The notes below the pieces were generated by a model. The model saw nothing but the letters and a program-made list of their open reading frames with translations. It ran no database searches and was not told where the DNA came from. A stretch of DNA of 64,000 bases from positions 62,001 through 126,000 of the forward strand of contig NZ_JAHKQF010000011.1 in the NCBI RefSeq assembly GCF_018860965.1, written 5' to 3'. A program made the position numbers and the translations under genes. Each line of letters begins with the position of its first letter. The first letter of the stretch is position 1. Positions 17,310 through 27,768 of this stretch are shown here, one piece after another. The stretch is from Alteromonas sp. C1M14 (GTDB lineage: Bacteria > Pseudomonadota > Gammaproteobacteria > Enterobacterales > Alteromonadaceae).

Positions 17310-19929
17310 GCCTCTGTCTATGGATGTATTTTCAGACACTGTTGCGCCGGTTTATCGTCGAAAAGGGGCGTATCAAAGGTTCCCTTTTCAAATTCCTCGT
17401 ATCGAGTTAACTCTTTGGCTCGATGCCGAGGTAACCCGGGTGCGCAATCGTATGAATGTGGTGTCCACAGACCCGGCACAGTCGTGGTTGATGCTTAATG
17501 GTGAAGGTCAGCACCTGACAGGGGTATACCTAAATGGTCAAGCTATCCATGACTATCAATTAACACCCTCTACCTTGTCTATTGCCGTGCCGCCAGGGGA
17601 GTTCCAACTCACCATAGAATGCGAAATCTGCCCACAGCAAAACCTCGAATTAGAGGGGCTTTATGTGGCTGATGGGGTGTTTTGTAGTCAATGTGAAGCG
17701 GAAGGATTTCGCAAGATCACCTACTACCCCGACCGACCCGATGTACTTAGTGTGTATACCGTTACGTTACACGCCCCTATTAAAGACTGTCCGGTGCTAC
17801 TGAGCAACGGCAATCGGATTGCCGCGGGACGACAAGGCGAAAATCAGCACTGGGCCACCTGGCACGACCCGTTTGCCAAGCCCTGTTATTTGTTCGCTGT
17901 AGTGGCGGGGCAATTAGAGTGTAATCGGGCGCAGTTTATCAGTGGGGATAACCTCCCTATTGATTTGGCGCTATACACTTTACCCGGTCAATCCCGTTGG
18001 GGGGATTATGCGTTACAGGCCTTGCAAAAGGCCATGCAATGGGACGAACAAACCTATGGCCTAAGTTATGACTTGTCCACCTATCAAATTCTTGCCACTG
18101 ATTTTTTTAACGTTGAGGCGATGGAAAACAAAGGGCTAAACATTTTTAACTCTGAGTACGTGCTCGCGGATCCTGCAACGGCCTGCGATGAAGACTACTA
18201 CCAAATCGCCTCGGTGATTGCCCATGAGTACTTTCACAATTGGACGGGGAATCGGGTGACGGTGCGCGACTGGTTTCAGTTGACTTTAAAAGAGGGGCTA
18301 ACAGTGTTTCGGGATCAGTGCTTTAGTGCCGATATCTTTAGTCCCATCACTGCCCGCCTAGAGGCCGTTAAAATGTTGCTTTTTCGCCAATTTAGCGAAG
18401 ATAAAGGTCCCTTTGGTCATGCCCCAAGGCCAGCAATGGTAAGGGCCATAGACAACTTTTATACCAGCACGGTATATGAGAAGGGAGCTGAGATTATTCG
18501 AATGGCGTGGCGGCTGATGGGGGATGAAGGTTTTAAGCAGGGAATGCGGGATTTCTTACGTTGCTTTGATGGTCGAGGGGCAACCTGTGAAGACTTGCTC
18601 TGCGTGTTACAACGCCACTCTAATCGTGATATCGGTGGGCTTATTCATTGGTTTGATTACCAGGGCACGCCAACCTTGGTCTGCGAGATGGATTGTGATC
18701 ACCAACGGAAGGAACTGCAACTCACAGTTACACAAATTAGCACCAATGAAACTCCGGTATTGAAGATGCCCCTTTGGATTGAGTTGCTGCATTGGGATCA
18801 CAGTCTTGGGCGGATTGTTTCTCAACCACAAAAGTTGATGCTGGATGAAAAAAAACAAACCTGGTTCTTTCCCCTAAGAGGCAGTAAACCCGTGGTGGCT
18901 ATGTTGTGTGATTTATCTGCACCGGTAGAGTGCGATATGCACTTAAACGATGAGCAACGCCGGATGATTATCTTGGGAGCTCAGGACGCCGTGGTGCGTT
19001 GGTTGACCCAACAACAGTGGGCCGCCGTTATACTTTGTGGGTTAGCTGGAAACGCCAACTTATCTAAACAGCGCTATTCGCTTACCGGTTATATCCACAC
19101 CATTAGTCGCCTTTGCGAGCAAAAGGTGGCACCAGAGCTTCTCGCACAAATGCTGCAACTTCCTCCCGCTCATTGGCTGGTGGATCGCTTCGGCGGCAAT
19201 ATCGTAGCCTTAGAAACCGCCCGTATTTGGTTGAATCGTTGTATTGTCGCGGCTAATGAGCATGCCTTTAAACGGTTGTTAAAAAACGCTAAAAAGGCTT
19301 GTGCTGAAGGCGACGTTCAGCAACGTGCCTTGTGGCGTGTATTGTACAAACAATTGCTCGCGTTGTTGTTTAATCATTTTGATGAAAAAGAACAGGGGCG
19401 TTTAATTCGTCGCTGCGAAACCTCCCAGGATATGAATGAGCAACTTGGTATACTCGATGCATTAGTTGTTTGTCAGCCTGATAAGGCATTGCAGACTCTT
19501 GATGCATTGCAGCCCCAGTGGCAATACGCTTCGCGGGCCATGAATAAGTGGTTCAAATTGCAAGCATTGTGTCACACCAAAAACAGTATAGAACGGGTGA
19601 GCAAGTTGTTGCGTCATGCCCATTTTGATGTAACCAATCCCAACCGCGTAAAGGCCCTTGTACAAACCTTCTGTGAGGGTAATCCACGTGGGTTCCATCA
19701 TCCTGATGGGCGTGGTTATGCATTGTTAGCGAAGGTCGTGCTACAGGTTGACCAACACAACCCACAGTTGGCCGCTGCACTCATTAGGCCCTTTTTAACC
19801 TTGCATAACCATCCAGATGAAATGGCAATGAAAATGTTTCATCAGGTGGCGTATTTAAGTCAACATCAACTAAGTACCGAGCTAAGGGAGAAGGTCGATG
19901 TGGTAATGGAAAGTCATGTGCAATCATAA
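17299..19929 (+). CDS. pepN: M1-family alanyl aminopeptidase (PepN-like)
   Basis: Zinc aminopeptidase of about 876 residues, the length of PepN. It has the exopeptidase motif VEAMENKGLNIFN (GAMEN-like), the zinc site HEYFHNWTGNRVTVRDWFQL with the second Glu in LKEGLTVFRD, and the helical C-terminal domain of PepN. No signal peptide is present, so it is cytoplasmic. I placed the start at the ATG giving MSIEPLSMDVF, which overlaps the tannase gene by 11 bases; a second ATG seven codons later is possible. PepN is usually a solitary housekeeping gene. Its place between a secreted hydrolase and a TonB receptor suggests a dedicated second copy for peptide-like breakdown products, which is inference. 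Confidence 0.87.
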   Translation: MSIEPLSMDVFSDTVAPVYRRKGAYQRFPFQIPRIELTLWLDAEVTRVRNRMNVVSTDPAQSWLMLNGEGQHLTGVYLNGQAIHDYQLTPSTLSIAVPPGEFQLTIECEICPQQNLELEGLYVADGVFCSQCEAEGFRKITYYPDRPDVLSVYTVTLHAPIKDCPVLLSNGNRIAAGRQGENQHWATWHDPFAKPCYLFAVVAGQLECNRAQFISGDNLPIDLALYTLPGQSRWGDYALQALQKAMQWDEQTYGLSYDLSTYQILATDFFNVEAMENKGLNIFNSEYVLADPATACDEDYYQIASVIAHEYFHNWTGNRVTVRDWFQLTLKEGLTVFRDQCFSADIFSPITARLEAVKMLLFRQFSEDKGPFGHAPRPAMVRAIDNFYTSTVYEKGAEIIRMAWRLMGDEGFKQGMRDFLRCFDGRGATCEDLLCVLQRHSNRDIGGLIHWFDYQGTPTLVCEMDCDHQRKELQLTVTQISTNETPVLKMPLWIELLHWDHSLGRIVSQPQKLMLDEKKQTWFFPLRGSKPVVAMLCDLSAPVECDMHLNDEQRRMIILGAQDAVVRWLTQQQWAAVILCGLAGNANLSKQRYSLTGYIHTISRLCEQKVAPELLAQMLQLPPAHWLVDRFGGNIVALETARIWLNRCIVAANEHAFKRLLKNAKKACAEGDVQQRALWRVLYKQLLALLFNHFDEKEQGRLIRRCETSQDMNEQLGILDALVVCQPDKALQTLDALQPQWQYASRAMNKWFKLQALCHTKNSIERVSKLLRHAHFDVTNPNRVKALVQTFCEGNPRGFHHPDGRGYALLAKVVLQVDQHNPQLAAALIRPFLTLHNHPDEMAMKMFHQVAYLSQHQLSTELREKVDVVMESHVQS

Positions 19930-19988
19930 AGGAGAATAGGCTTACGAGGGGCTTAGGTGAGATAGCGCAAAAGCTACTTACAAGAAGT

Positions 19989-22900
19989 GTGTTAATCGGT
20001 TTTACACTGGTGGTTTGTGGTGCCTCATTATCCGTGCAGGTAAGGGCTAAAACAGCGCAGAAATTTGCATTTGAAATTCCTCAGCAATCCGCAGATCAAG
20101 CCATCAAAATATTGGCAAGACAGGCCAATGCATCGGTAATATTTCCATCCAGTTTAATTCAAAATGTGCAAACCAATGCCGTGAACGGTCGCTTCACTTT
20201 ACCGCAAGCATTAGCCTTATTATTGGACAAGACTCCTTTGCAAGGTCATATCTCTGCGGCTGGGATGATCACCATCGAGCCTGATTTTGGCCTCAATAGG
20301 ACGGCGGTTAAACGCCTTGTCCCTCCTCAACTTCCGAAGCCTGTTCAAGCCTCTGAAGAAAAATCGGCATTTTCTTTAGAAACATTGTTGGTAACCGGGT
20401 CAAATATACGTGGTGCAACCTTGGTGGGGGGGAATGTATTGTCCATTAGCAGCGAGGAATTGGCCGCCAGCAATGCATTCAGTATTGCAGATTATTTACA
20501 GCGCCATCCGCTAAATCTCACCGCGGGTGTTGGCACGGCCGAGGCAACGTTAAGCGGCCAGGATTTTGGACCCGACCAAGCAAATTTTTCCGCCGGACAA
20601 GGGGTTAATTTACGGGGCGTTGGGGCCCTTTCTACGCTGGTGCTGGTCAATGGACGACGTATGGCTAGCTCTGGTCAATATGGTGACTATGTGGATATTA
20701 GCCACATTCCTTTAGTCGTTGTGGATAAAATTGAAATTCTCCTTGATGGTGCGTCGGCCATATATGGTTCGGATGCCGTGGCAGGTGTGGTGAATATTGT
20801 CACCAAAAAGCAACTGCAGCGGGCTCAAACCCATGTCTCGGTGGGCACCGCAACGGCCGGTGGCGGCACTGAAAAACAACTTAGCCATGCCTTTTCTACT
20901 TTTTGGAACAGCGGTAGCCTTACTTTAGGGGCCGAGCTTTATTCACGCACCGCAGTGGGCATGACGTCGCGACAATACTATGCTAATGGTAGTGATTTTA
21001 CCGCGTTTGGTGGGAATAACTGGCAGGCTTTGTCACTTAATGCGAACCCAGTCACCACCATTTTTAAATACGGGGTGTCAGGCTCTAATGCCGAAGTAGG
21101 TGCTGTGGTGCCCTTAGGCAGTAATGGTGACCTTAGCGCCGAGCAATTGTTGCCGGTTAACCAGGGCTATACCAGCGATTACAACGTCTATGAAGGCAAG
21201 GATCTACTGCCGGATATTGAACGTTACGGAATGTATGGCCAGTGGGAGCAAGATCTTAGTAGCCAAATGTTACTGCGGGTACAAGGGATGTCGAACTACC
21301 GCACATCTACCTATCATTTAGGTTACCCAATTATAAATTCCTCCGTATTGCTGCCTAGTAGCCCCTACTATATTGGGGATCTGAGTCCTGATTTAATGCG
21401 CGATGACGGTGGGATCACCTTTGGCAAAGTGGAAACCGCTGCCGGTGAAACCAGTATTTCTTCGGTGCGCCATCATAGTGGCTCTGTCGGCTTGTATTAC
21501 GACTTGGCTGACCATTGGCAATTGCAAGGTATTGCGTCCTTTGCCCGCGACCAACAACGCCGTATAAAATACGGGCTGCGAGATGGTAATGACGAGGGAA
21601 TATTGGCTTGCAGCTTGGGCAATACTGACATAGAAAATTGTGATGACAGTATATTGTCCTATAACCCTTTTAGTACCCAAGCCATGTCTGATGAGTTGAT
21701 GGCACAACTCTACGGATACGAAAATTTAGTTTTTGATTCTTCCGTATTGCAAACCTCCCTAAAACTTGATGGTACCTTGTTGCCTCAGCCCCATGGTGAA
21801 CTCAAGGTGGCCTTTGGGGTAGATTTCAGACAGGAAAAAATTAAGGGTGAACTGCAAACACAGATGTTGTCCATCAACAGCTTATCAGACACCTTCAATG
21901 AGACTAAACGTAATACCTTATCCGTTTTTGGTGAAGCCGTTGTGCCCCTGTCACAGACAATTGATATTCAGTTGGCGGCCCGTTTCGAGGATTTTGCCGG
22001 CACCGGTAATTACAATACCTTTGATCCTAAGTTAGGTGTGGATTGGCGCTTCGCCAAACAATGGACATTACAAGGTGCTTGGGGGACGTCATTTCATGCG
22101 CCAGCGCTACGTTACGAAGACGACTCTCCTCAACTTACACCCGGCGGAAATGCAGCTTATACGCTAAATCAAAGTCGGTTTGGTCCCTGTGATAGCGAAC
22201 TCGTCGCCTTTAACGGCCTTATTGGCTCGCCAGGTGCTACCGACCAGCAATGTTCCATGACGGTGTTGGTTATATCCGGCGGGGCAGGGCCAGATAAACT
22301 CAAACCCGAAGAATCACAAAATTGGTCTATCGGATTGCATTATCGTAGTGATGCTTTTCCCGGCTTTAACGCTTCTGTCAGTTACTTTAACATTCAAGTA
22401 GACAACCGTATCCAACGTATACAATCGGGAACCTTCAACCAAATATTAGCGGCATTTTTTGCCACCGGTGATACCTACGATTCTGCGCTGATAGTTGATC
22501 CCTCTGTAGAAGCGGTACAGACGATAATGGACTCGGCTAAATACTTAGGTACTTATGGACAAGGCGGGATTGCCGATAGCGCCGAAGATGTGGCGATGAT
22601 CGTTGATGCGACCCAGCGTAACATTGGTGCATTGCGAGAACAGGGGATCGATTTTGATTTTGCATACGAGGGGACATCGTGGGAGGCCTTTTTTTCCGGT
22701 AGTTATTTTATTGAATACGCCACCAAAGCGTCTTCCGGTAAACCCTATGTCAATTATCGCAATCGGTATTTATCTTCTGGTGCACCAGTCGCTTTTCGAT
22801 CCAAACAAGGCCTGCGCTGGCACTTTGACAATGTAAGTGCGCGTCTTGTTAGTCATTATGTCAGTAGCTATAAATGCACGGTGTGTTACATCACCGACGA

Positions 22901-23159
22901 CACAGGCGCGATTGTTGAGTCTTCGCAAGCCATTGATATTGATGATTGGCTTACTTGGGATCTAGGCGTGCAGTGGCAACTTGCTTGGGAAACACGGGCC
23001 GCCACAGTGAACCTATGGGTACAAAATCTCTTTGATACCGAAGCGCCGTTTGTGGATGCCGGCACCGGCATCGATGATGCCATTCCCGAAGCCTATGACT
23101 TTTCCAATCACAATAGTTTAGGGCGAAGCTTGTCCCTAAGCTTCAATGTGGAGTGGTAG
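19989..23159 (+). CDS. TonB-dependent receptor with N-terminal STN signalling domain
   Basis: Outer-membrane receptor of 1056 residues. A short signal segment is followed by an STN domain (AFEIPQQSADQAIKILARQA to about residue 100), a plug domain (GVNLRGVGALSTLVLVNGRR, then IEILLDGASAIYGSDAVAGV), and a beta-barrel ending in an aromatic-type C-terminus (LSLSFNVEW). The STN domain marks a transducer that can contact a FecR-type anti-sigma factor; such a pair lies at 34976-36645. The GTG at 19989 gives a plausible signal peptide, but there is no strong ribosome-binding site. It follows pepN by 59 bases and is probably in that operon. It is a clear paralog of the next receptor, sharing Cys-rich barrel segments such as YNPFSTQ and DDSPQ. 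Confidence 0.9.
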   Translation: MLIGFTLVVCGASLSVQVRAKTAQKFAFEIPQQSADQAIKILARQANASVIFPSSLIQNVQTNAVNGRFTLPQALALLLDKTPLQGHISAAGMITIEPDFGLNRTAVKRLVPPQLPKPVQASEEKSAFSLETLLVTGSNIRGATLVGGNVLSISSEELAASNAFSIADYLQRHPLNLTAGVGTAEATLSGQDFGPDQANFSAGQGVNLRGVGALSTLVLVNGRRMASSGQYGDYVDISHIPLVVVDKIEILLDGASAIYGSDAVAGVVNIVTKKQLQRAQTHVSVGTATAGGGTEKQLSHAFSTFWNSGSLTLGAELYSRTAVGMTSRQYYANGSDFTAFGGNNWQALSLNANPVTTIFKYGVSGSNAEVGAVVPLGSNGDLSAEQLLPVNQGYTSDYNVYEGKDLLPDIERYGMYGQWEQDLSSQMLLRVQGMSNYRTSTYHLGYPIINSSVLLPSSPYYIGDLSPDLMRDDGGITFGKVETAAGETSISSVRHHSGSVGLYYDLADHWQLQGIASFARDQQRRIKYGLRDGNDEGILACSLGNTDIENCDDSILSYNPFSTQAMSDELMAQLYGYENLVFDSSVLQTSLKLDGTLLPQPHGELKVAFGVDFRQEKIKGELQTQMLSINSLSDTFNETKRNTLSVFGEAVVPLSQTIDIQLAARFEDFAGTGNYNTFDPKLGVDWRFAKQWTLQGAWGTSFHAPALRYEDDSPQLTPGGNAAYTLNQSRFGPCDSELVAFNGLIGSPGATDQQCSMTVLVISGGAGPDKLKPEESQNWSIGLHYRSDAFPGFNASVSYFNIQVDNRIQRIQSGTFNQILAAFFATGDTYDSALIVDPSVEAVQTIMDSAKYLGTYGQGGIADSAEDVAMIVDATQRNIGALREQGIDFDFAYEGTSWEAFFSGSYFIEYATKASSGKPYVNYRNRYLSSGAPVAFRSKQGLRWHFDNVSARLVSHYVSSYKCTVCYITDDTGAIVESSQAIDIDDWLTWDLGVQWQLAWETRAATVNLWVQNLFDTEAPFVDAGTGIDDAIPEAYDFSNHNSLGRSLSLSFNVEW

Positions 23160-23220
23160 GGTTAGGAGCTTGCTGTTATTTCGTTTTTACCCCGTTTCCC
23201 TCTAATCTTTTTTTTCTTCC

Positions 23221-23234
23221 TATGGCGGTTTTTT
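23221..23234 (+). promoter_or_regulatory. Shared island motif, copy D (upstream of second receptor)
   Basis: TATGGCGGTTTTTT, followed by CGTCAACAACAGACTACCTC. It differs from the other copies by one base in the head. It lies in the 263-base gap between the two receptor genes, about 190 bases before the start codon. Confidence 0.4.
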
Positions 23235-23422
23235 CGTCAACAACAGACTACCTCAATGAACACTCAACTTCAGTAGATAGTGCCCTTTCTTAACTGCACA
23301 ACCCTACTGTTGGGGGGTATTGCATACATCACCTGAGCCTCTTTTATAACGCATTTCGACACTGTCGAGGCAAGTAAAGTGCGAATGAAACTCAGTGCAA
23401 ATACACTAATGAGGAACCACAA

Positions 23423-26341
23423 ATGAAGGAATACAGACCGTTTAAATTAAGGGTGTTAAGTGCACTGATTAGTGGTGTGCTGATAGGTCAACCCGTTCTA
23501 GCGCAGTCTAATGAAGCCCCTAGCGAGACCAGTGATCTAGAAAAAATTGTTATCACCGGCTCGAATATCCGTGGTGCAAGTGTGGTGGGGGGAGAAGTCA
23601 AAACCATCGACACCACTGCAATTGAAAACAGCGGCCGTTCTACGCTGGCGGACTATTTACGAGAAATCCCTTCCAATCTAGGCGGCGGCGTCGGTATGTC
23701 AGACTCGGTGCAAAGTGGCCAAGATACCGGGGTGTCCAATGCCAACCTTTCCGGTGGCCAGGGGGTTAATTTACGTGGGTTAGGCGCACTATCTACCTTG
23801 GTGTTAGTCAATGGGCGGCGGTTAGCCAACTCTGGTCAATACGGCGATTTTGTTGATCTGACCACTCTGCCAATGTCAGCCATATCCCGAGTAGAAATTC
23901 TCCAAGATGGGGCGTCAGCGATTTATGGTTCTGATGCGGTGGGAGGGGTGGTGAATTTTGTCACTTCCCGCTATATCGATGCGCCAGTGACTAAAATTAA
24001 GGTGGGTACTGCAACCGAAGGCGGTGGTGATGAAACCTCATTTAGTCATATCCACGGTTTTAATTGGGACAGTGGTAATGCCGTGGTAGGGGCAGAATAC
24101 TATAAGCGTAGTGCAGTACGAATGACCGACCGAGATCGCTATTCTCAAGGAACGGATTTTACCCGTTTTGGCGGTGTTGATTGGACCAAACATTCAATAA
24201 GTTTTGATCCTGTAGCACGTATTTTTGCCAATGGAACCGCGGGCGTGAATGCCACGGTGGGGGCAATTGTGCCCGAGGGCGCGAACGATAATCTCACCAA
24301 TGCTGATTTAAACTTAGTGGGTGATGATTACCAAAGTACCTACAACGTGTATGAAGGTCGCGATATTCTTCCCGATGTTGAGCGCCACAGTATTTACGCC
24401 TCTTTTGATCAAGACTTAACGGATGAGGTACAGCTTTACGGTGATATCCGCTATACCGATCGCACCAATACTTACGATATGGGCTATGCGGTATTAACCG
24501 AGTACCCGTTAACTAGCGCCAGTCCCTATTACATCGAGGATATCGATCCGAGTTTAACCGGCGGCGCGGGAATTTACTTCGGTAAGGTCTATGAAGATGT
24601 GGTTCAGCAGGCGGAAGCTTCAGTGAGCCACGTTAGCGGTCAATTAGGACTTAAGTTTGACCTGTTCAACGACTGGTACGGCGAAGCGATTGTTTCTTAT
24701 GCCAGTGATTCCCAAGAGCGTTATCAAACATCTATGCGCATGACCACAGGCACCGATCTTATCGCTTGTGCCTTAGGTAATATGGCGGTGCCCGGCTGTG
24801 ATGACTCGGTTATTCCGTTAAATCCCTTTTCTACCGAGCCCTTGTCTGACGCCCAAATTGCTCAATACTACGGCTATGAAAAACTGGAATACGATTCATC
24901 GGTTCTACAGGCCACCTTTAAAGCCGACGGCACTCTAATGCGCTTACCTGCCGGTGATTTGATGATGGCTGCCGGTATTGACTTTCGTCAGGAAACCATC
25001 GACGGATACCTGCGCAGTAATACCATGTATATTGCCACTACTGAGGGGGCTTTTGAAGAAACCCAGCGGGATGCTTACTCTGGTTATTTAGAAGCCTTGG
25101 TACCGGTTACGGAAGATTTTGATGTGTCCGTTGCAGGTCGCTATGAAAAATTCAGCGGTTCAGGTAACTATGATACCTTCGATCCTAAAGTGAGTTTTGA
25201 TTATCGGCTCACCGAAGCCTTTACCTTAAAAGGGTCGTGGGGCACCTCATTTCATGCGCCGCCCATGCGTTACGAAGATGATTCGCCACAACCTACCTCG
25301 GGCGGCAATTCGTCTTATACCCTCAATGTAAGCCGCTATGGCCCCTGTGACAACGACATTATCACTTACAACGGTATTGTGGGAACACCGGGTGTTGCCG
25401 GTGAACAATGTTCATTTTCCTTATTAATTAATTCAGGTGGTGCCGGTAAGGGCATTTTAGAGCCAGAGCAAGCAGAAACCTGGACTTTAGGCTTTACCTA
25501 TACGCCAGATTTTGCGCCTGGTTTAAGCATTACTGCCAGCTACTTCGATATTCAGGTTGATGATCGTATCCAGCGTATTCAATCGGGGACCTTCAACGAA
25601 ATTCTCACGGATTTGTTTGATTCTGGCACGAGCCCGTATATCGATGCCTTGATCCTCAACCCCAGTGAAGAAGAAGTACAAGCGCAGCTCGACAAAGAAA
25701 AGTACATCGGTACTTTTGGTCTAGCGGGGATCGCCGATTCAGCGGCTGATGTGGTGATGATTGTAAATGCAACGCAAATGAATATTGCATCGCTAAGAGA
25801 GCGAGGTATCGACTACAACATTAGCTATGATTTTGATTTAGGGGCAGCAGAAGCTGGGGTGTATTTTACCGGTACCTACCTAACTGAATATGCCTTGCAA
25901 GGTGCTCCGGGCACCGGTTATGAAGATCAATTAGGCAAATACACCGCCACCGGAACGCCGGTAAAATTACGAGCACGTCAGGGGTTCTGGGCAGAGTGGG
26001 AGAACTACGACCTAAACCTTACTGTGAATTATACCGATAGCTACGAGTGTGATATTTGCTACGTGGACACCGGTGACACCGTGGCGGTCTCGGATTCGCC
26101 AATTAAAGTCGATAGCTGGACTACCGTTGATCTTGCCCTTGGCTTGGATTTATCCCCATACGGTGATGGTGTCTTGTCTGGGATGCATGTAAGTTTGCAG
26201 GTGGCCAACCTGTTTAATGAAGATGCCCCTTTCATCGACGCCAGTACAGGGGTGGATGATCCTGTTCCCGAAGCTTACGATTCTGCCAATGCGACCATTA
26301 TTGGCCGTACGGTAGGTTTACAGCTTACTAAAACCTGGTAA
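23423..26341 (+). CDS. TonB-dependent receptor (no STN domain)
   Basis: Outer-membrane receptor of 972 residues. It has a signal peptide ending near PVLAQS, a TonB-box-like segment (LEKIVITGSNIRGAS), a plug domain with QGVNLRGLGALSTLVLVNGR and VEILQDGASAIYGSDAVGGV, and a long barrel with C-terminal LQLTKTW. It lines up with the preceding receptor along its length after the STN domain, so the two arose by duplication. The ATG has a GAGGA site. It heads a unit with the M20 amidohydrolase and the second tannase. The probable role is energy-dependent uptake of a conjugate too large or scarce for porins; the ligand is unknown. Confidence 0.9.
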   Translation: MKEYRPFKLRVLSALISGVLIGQPVLAQSNEAPSETSDLEKIVITGSNIRGASVVGGEVKTIDTTAIENSGRSTLADYLREIPSNLGGGVGMSDSVQSGQDTGVSNANLSGGQGVNLRGLGALSTLVLVNGRRLANSGQYGDFVDLTTLPMSAISRVEILQDGASAIYGSDAVGGVVNFVTSRYIDAPVTKIKVGTATEGGGDETSFSHIHGFNWDSGNAVVGAEYYKRSAVRMTDRDRYSQGTDFTRFGGVDWTKHSISFDPVARIFANGTAGVNATVGAIVPEGANDNLTNADLNLVGDDYQSTYNVYEGRDILPDVERHSIYASFDQDLTDEVQLYGDIRYTDRTNTYDMGYAVLTEYPLTSASPYYIEDIDPSLTGGAGIYFGKVYEDVVQQAEASVSHVSGQLGLKFDLFNDWYGEAIVSYASDSQERYQTSMRMTTGTDLIACALGNMAVPGCDDSVIPLNPFSTEPLSDAQIAQYYGYEKLEYDSSVLQATFKADGTLMRLPAGDLMMAAGIDFRQETIDGYLRSNTMYIATTEGAFEETQRDAYSGYLEALVPVTEDFDVSVAGRYEKFSGSGNYDTFDPKVSFDYRLTEAFTLKGSWGTSFHAPPMRYEDDSPQPTSGGNSSYTLNVSRYGPCDNDIITYNGIVGTPGVAGEQCSFSLLINSGGAGKGILEPEQAETWTLGFTYTPDFAPGLSITASYFDIQVDDRIQRIQSGTFNEILTDLFDSGTSPYIDALILNPSEEEVQAQLDKEKYIGTFGLAGIADSAADVVMIVNATQMNIASLRERGIDYNISYDFDLGAAEAGVYFTGTYLTEYALQGAPGTGYEDQLGKYTATGTPVKLRARQGFWAEWENYDLNLTVNYTDSYECDICYVDTGDTVAVSDSPIKVDSWTTVDLALGLDLSPYGDGVLSGMHVSLQVANLFNEDAPFIDASTGVDDPVPEAYDSANATIIGRTVGLQLTKTW

Positions 26342-26409
26342 CCCCATTAGTAAACAGTGGTGTGTACTCACCACTGTTTGCTATTGCTTAACTGACGCGG
26401 GGAAACCGG

Positions 26410-27768
26410 ATGAAACTTCAATATCAACATCTAAGTAAGGCACTGTGGTTTAGTGTTTTTATGGTTGTGAGTTGCTCTTGGCGGTGGGCTAGCGCACAGT
26501 CATTACCAACAAAAACGCCCGCAATTGCCGAGGTAAATACAACATTAGCCCAGCAACTTGCCGCTGAGGTACAACCTGAAGTGGTGCGTTGGCGGCGTTA
26601 CCTTCACCAACATCCTGAGCTATCTAACCGCGAGTTTCAAACCGCAGAGTACATCATTCAAGCACTTGAACCCTTTGGCCTGACCCTACAAACCAAGGTG
26701 GCACACACCGGTGTGGTGGCGGTGCTGGACTCTGGTAAGCCGGGACCTGTGGTGGCATTGCGCGCCGATATGGATGCCTTACCCATTAAAGAAAGCCTCG
26801 ATTTGCCCTTTGCTTCTAACGTTGTCACCGAGGTTGACGGCAAGCCCACGCCAGTGATGCACGCCTGTGGCCACGATGCCCACGTCGCCATGTTGTTAGG
26901 GGCCGCTAAAATATTAAGTGAGAACCGTGACAAACTTATCGGCAAAGTAAAATTTATTTTTCAGCCGGCGGAAGAAGGGCCCCCCAACGGAGAAGCCGGT
27001 GGTGCCAAACTCATGGTGGAGCAAGGCGTGGTTGATGACGTGGATGTTATCTTTGCACTGCACCTCAACGCGCATACCGATATCGGCATGGTTAAATACA
27101 AACCCGGTGGCTTACTGGCCGCCGTAGATCCCTTTAAAATTACCCTTCACGGTAAACCTGCCCACGGTGCGTTCCCTTGGCTGGGCGTGGATCCCATCGT
27201 TGCTAGTGCACAGGTGATTATGGGCTTGCAAACCATAGTTAGCCGTGAAATTCGCCTGATTGATGAAGCCGCGGTACTAACGGTGGGCACCATTCAAGGT
27301 GGCGTACGCAGCAATGTAATCGCTGAGTCGGTCACCATGAGCGGCACCATACGTACCCTTAATCACAAGGCGAGGCAGCATATGTATGAGGCCGTGCCCC
27401 GTAAGGTGAATCTCATTGCCGAAAGTATGAATGTTACTGCGCAAGTGGAATTACCCTTACGTGACAATTATCCCGTCACCTTCAATCCTCCAGCGCTAAT
27501 GGATCGCATGTTACCCACACTCCTGCGCACCGCTGGAACCGGTAAGGTCAAGCTGACTAAGGCTAAAACCGCCGCCGAAGATTTTTCTTTTTTCCAACAA
27601 CAAGTGCCGGGTTTGTATTTACTGATTGGCAGTAAAGATCCCGATATGCCACTTAGCATGGTTGCCGACCATCATTCACCTGACTTTTACGTCGATGAAC
27701 GGGGATTGAGCCTTGGCGTGACACTGTTTTTGAATCTGACAACTGATTATATGGGAGTACATTTATAA
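26410..27768 (+). CDS. Secreted M20-family amidohydrolase
   Basis: Encodes 452 residues with a signal peptide ending near WASAQS. The core matches the M20D subgroup (hippurate and IAA-amino-acid hydrolases): RRYLHQHPELSNREFQTA, LRADMDALPIKE, the metal site HACGHDAHVAMLLGAAKIL, and QPAEEGPPNGEAGGAKLM with its metal-binding Glu pair. A dimerisation insert follows around GKPAHGAFPWLGVDP. The family cleaves N-acyl amino acids and similar amides. Export is unusual for this subgroup and suggests action in the periplasm on receptor cargo. The stop overlaps the start of the next gene (TAATG). Confidence 0.87.
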   Translation: MKLQYQHLSKALWFSVFMVVSCSWRWASAQSLPTKTPAIAEVNTTLAQQLAAEVQPEVVRWRRYLHQHPELSNREFQTAEYIIQALEPFGLTLQTKVAHTGVVAVLDSGKPGPVVALRADMDALPIKESLDLPFASNVVTEVDGKPTPVMHACGHDAHVAMLLGAAKILSENRDKLIGKVKFIFQPAEEGPPNGEAGGAKLMVEQGVVDDVDVIFALHLNAHTDIGMVKYKPGGLLAAVDPFKITLHGKPAHGAFPWLGVDPIVASAQVIMGLQTIVSREIRLIDEAAVLTVGTIQGGVRSNVIAESVTMSGTIRTLNHKARQHMYEAVPRKVNLIAESMNVTAQVELPLRDNYPVTFNPPALMDRMLPTLLRTAGTGKVKLTKAKTAAEDFSFFQQQVPGLYLLIGSKDPDMPLSMVADHHSPDFYVDERGLSLGVTLFLNLTTDYMGVHL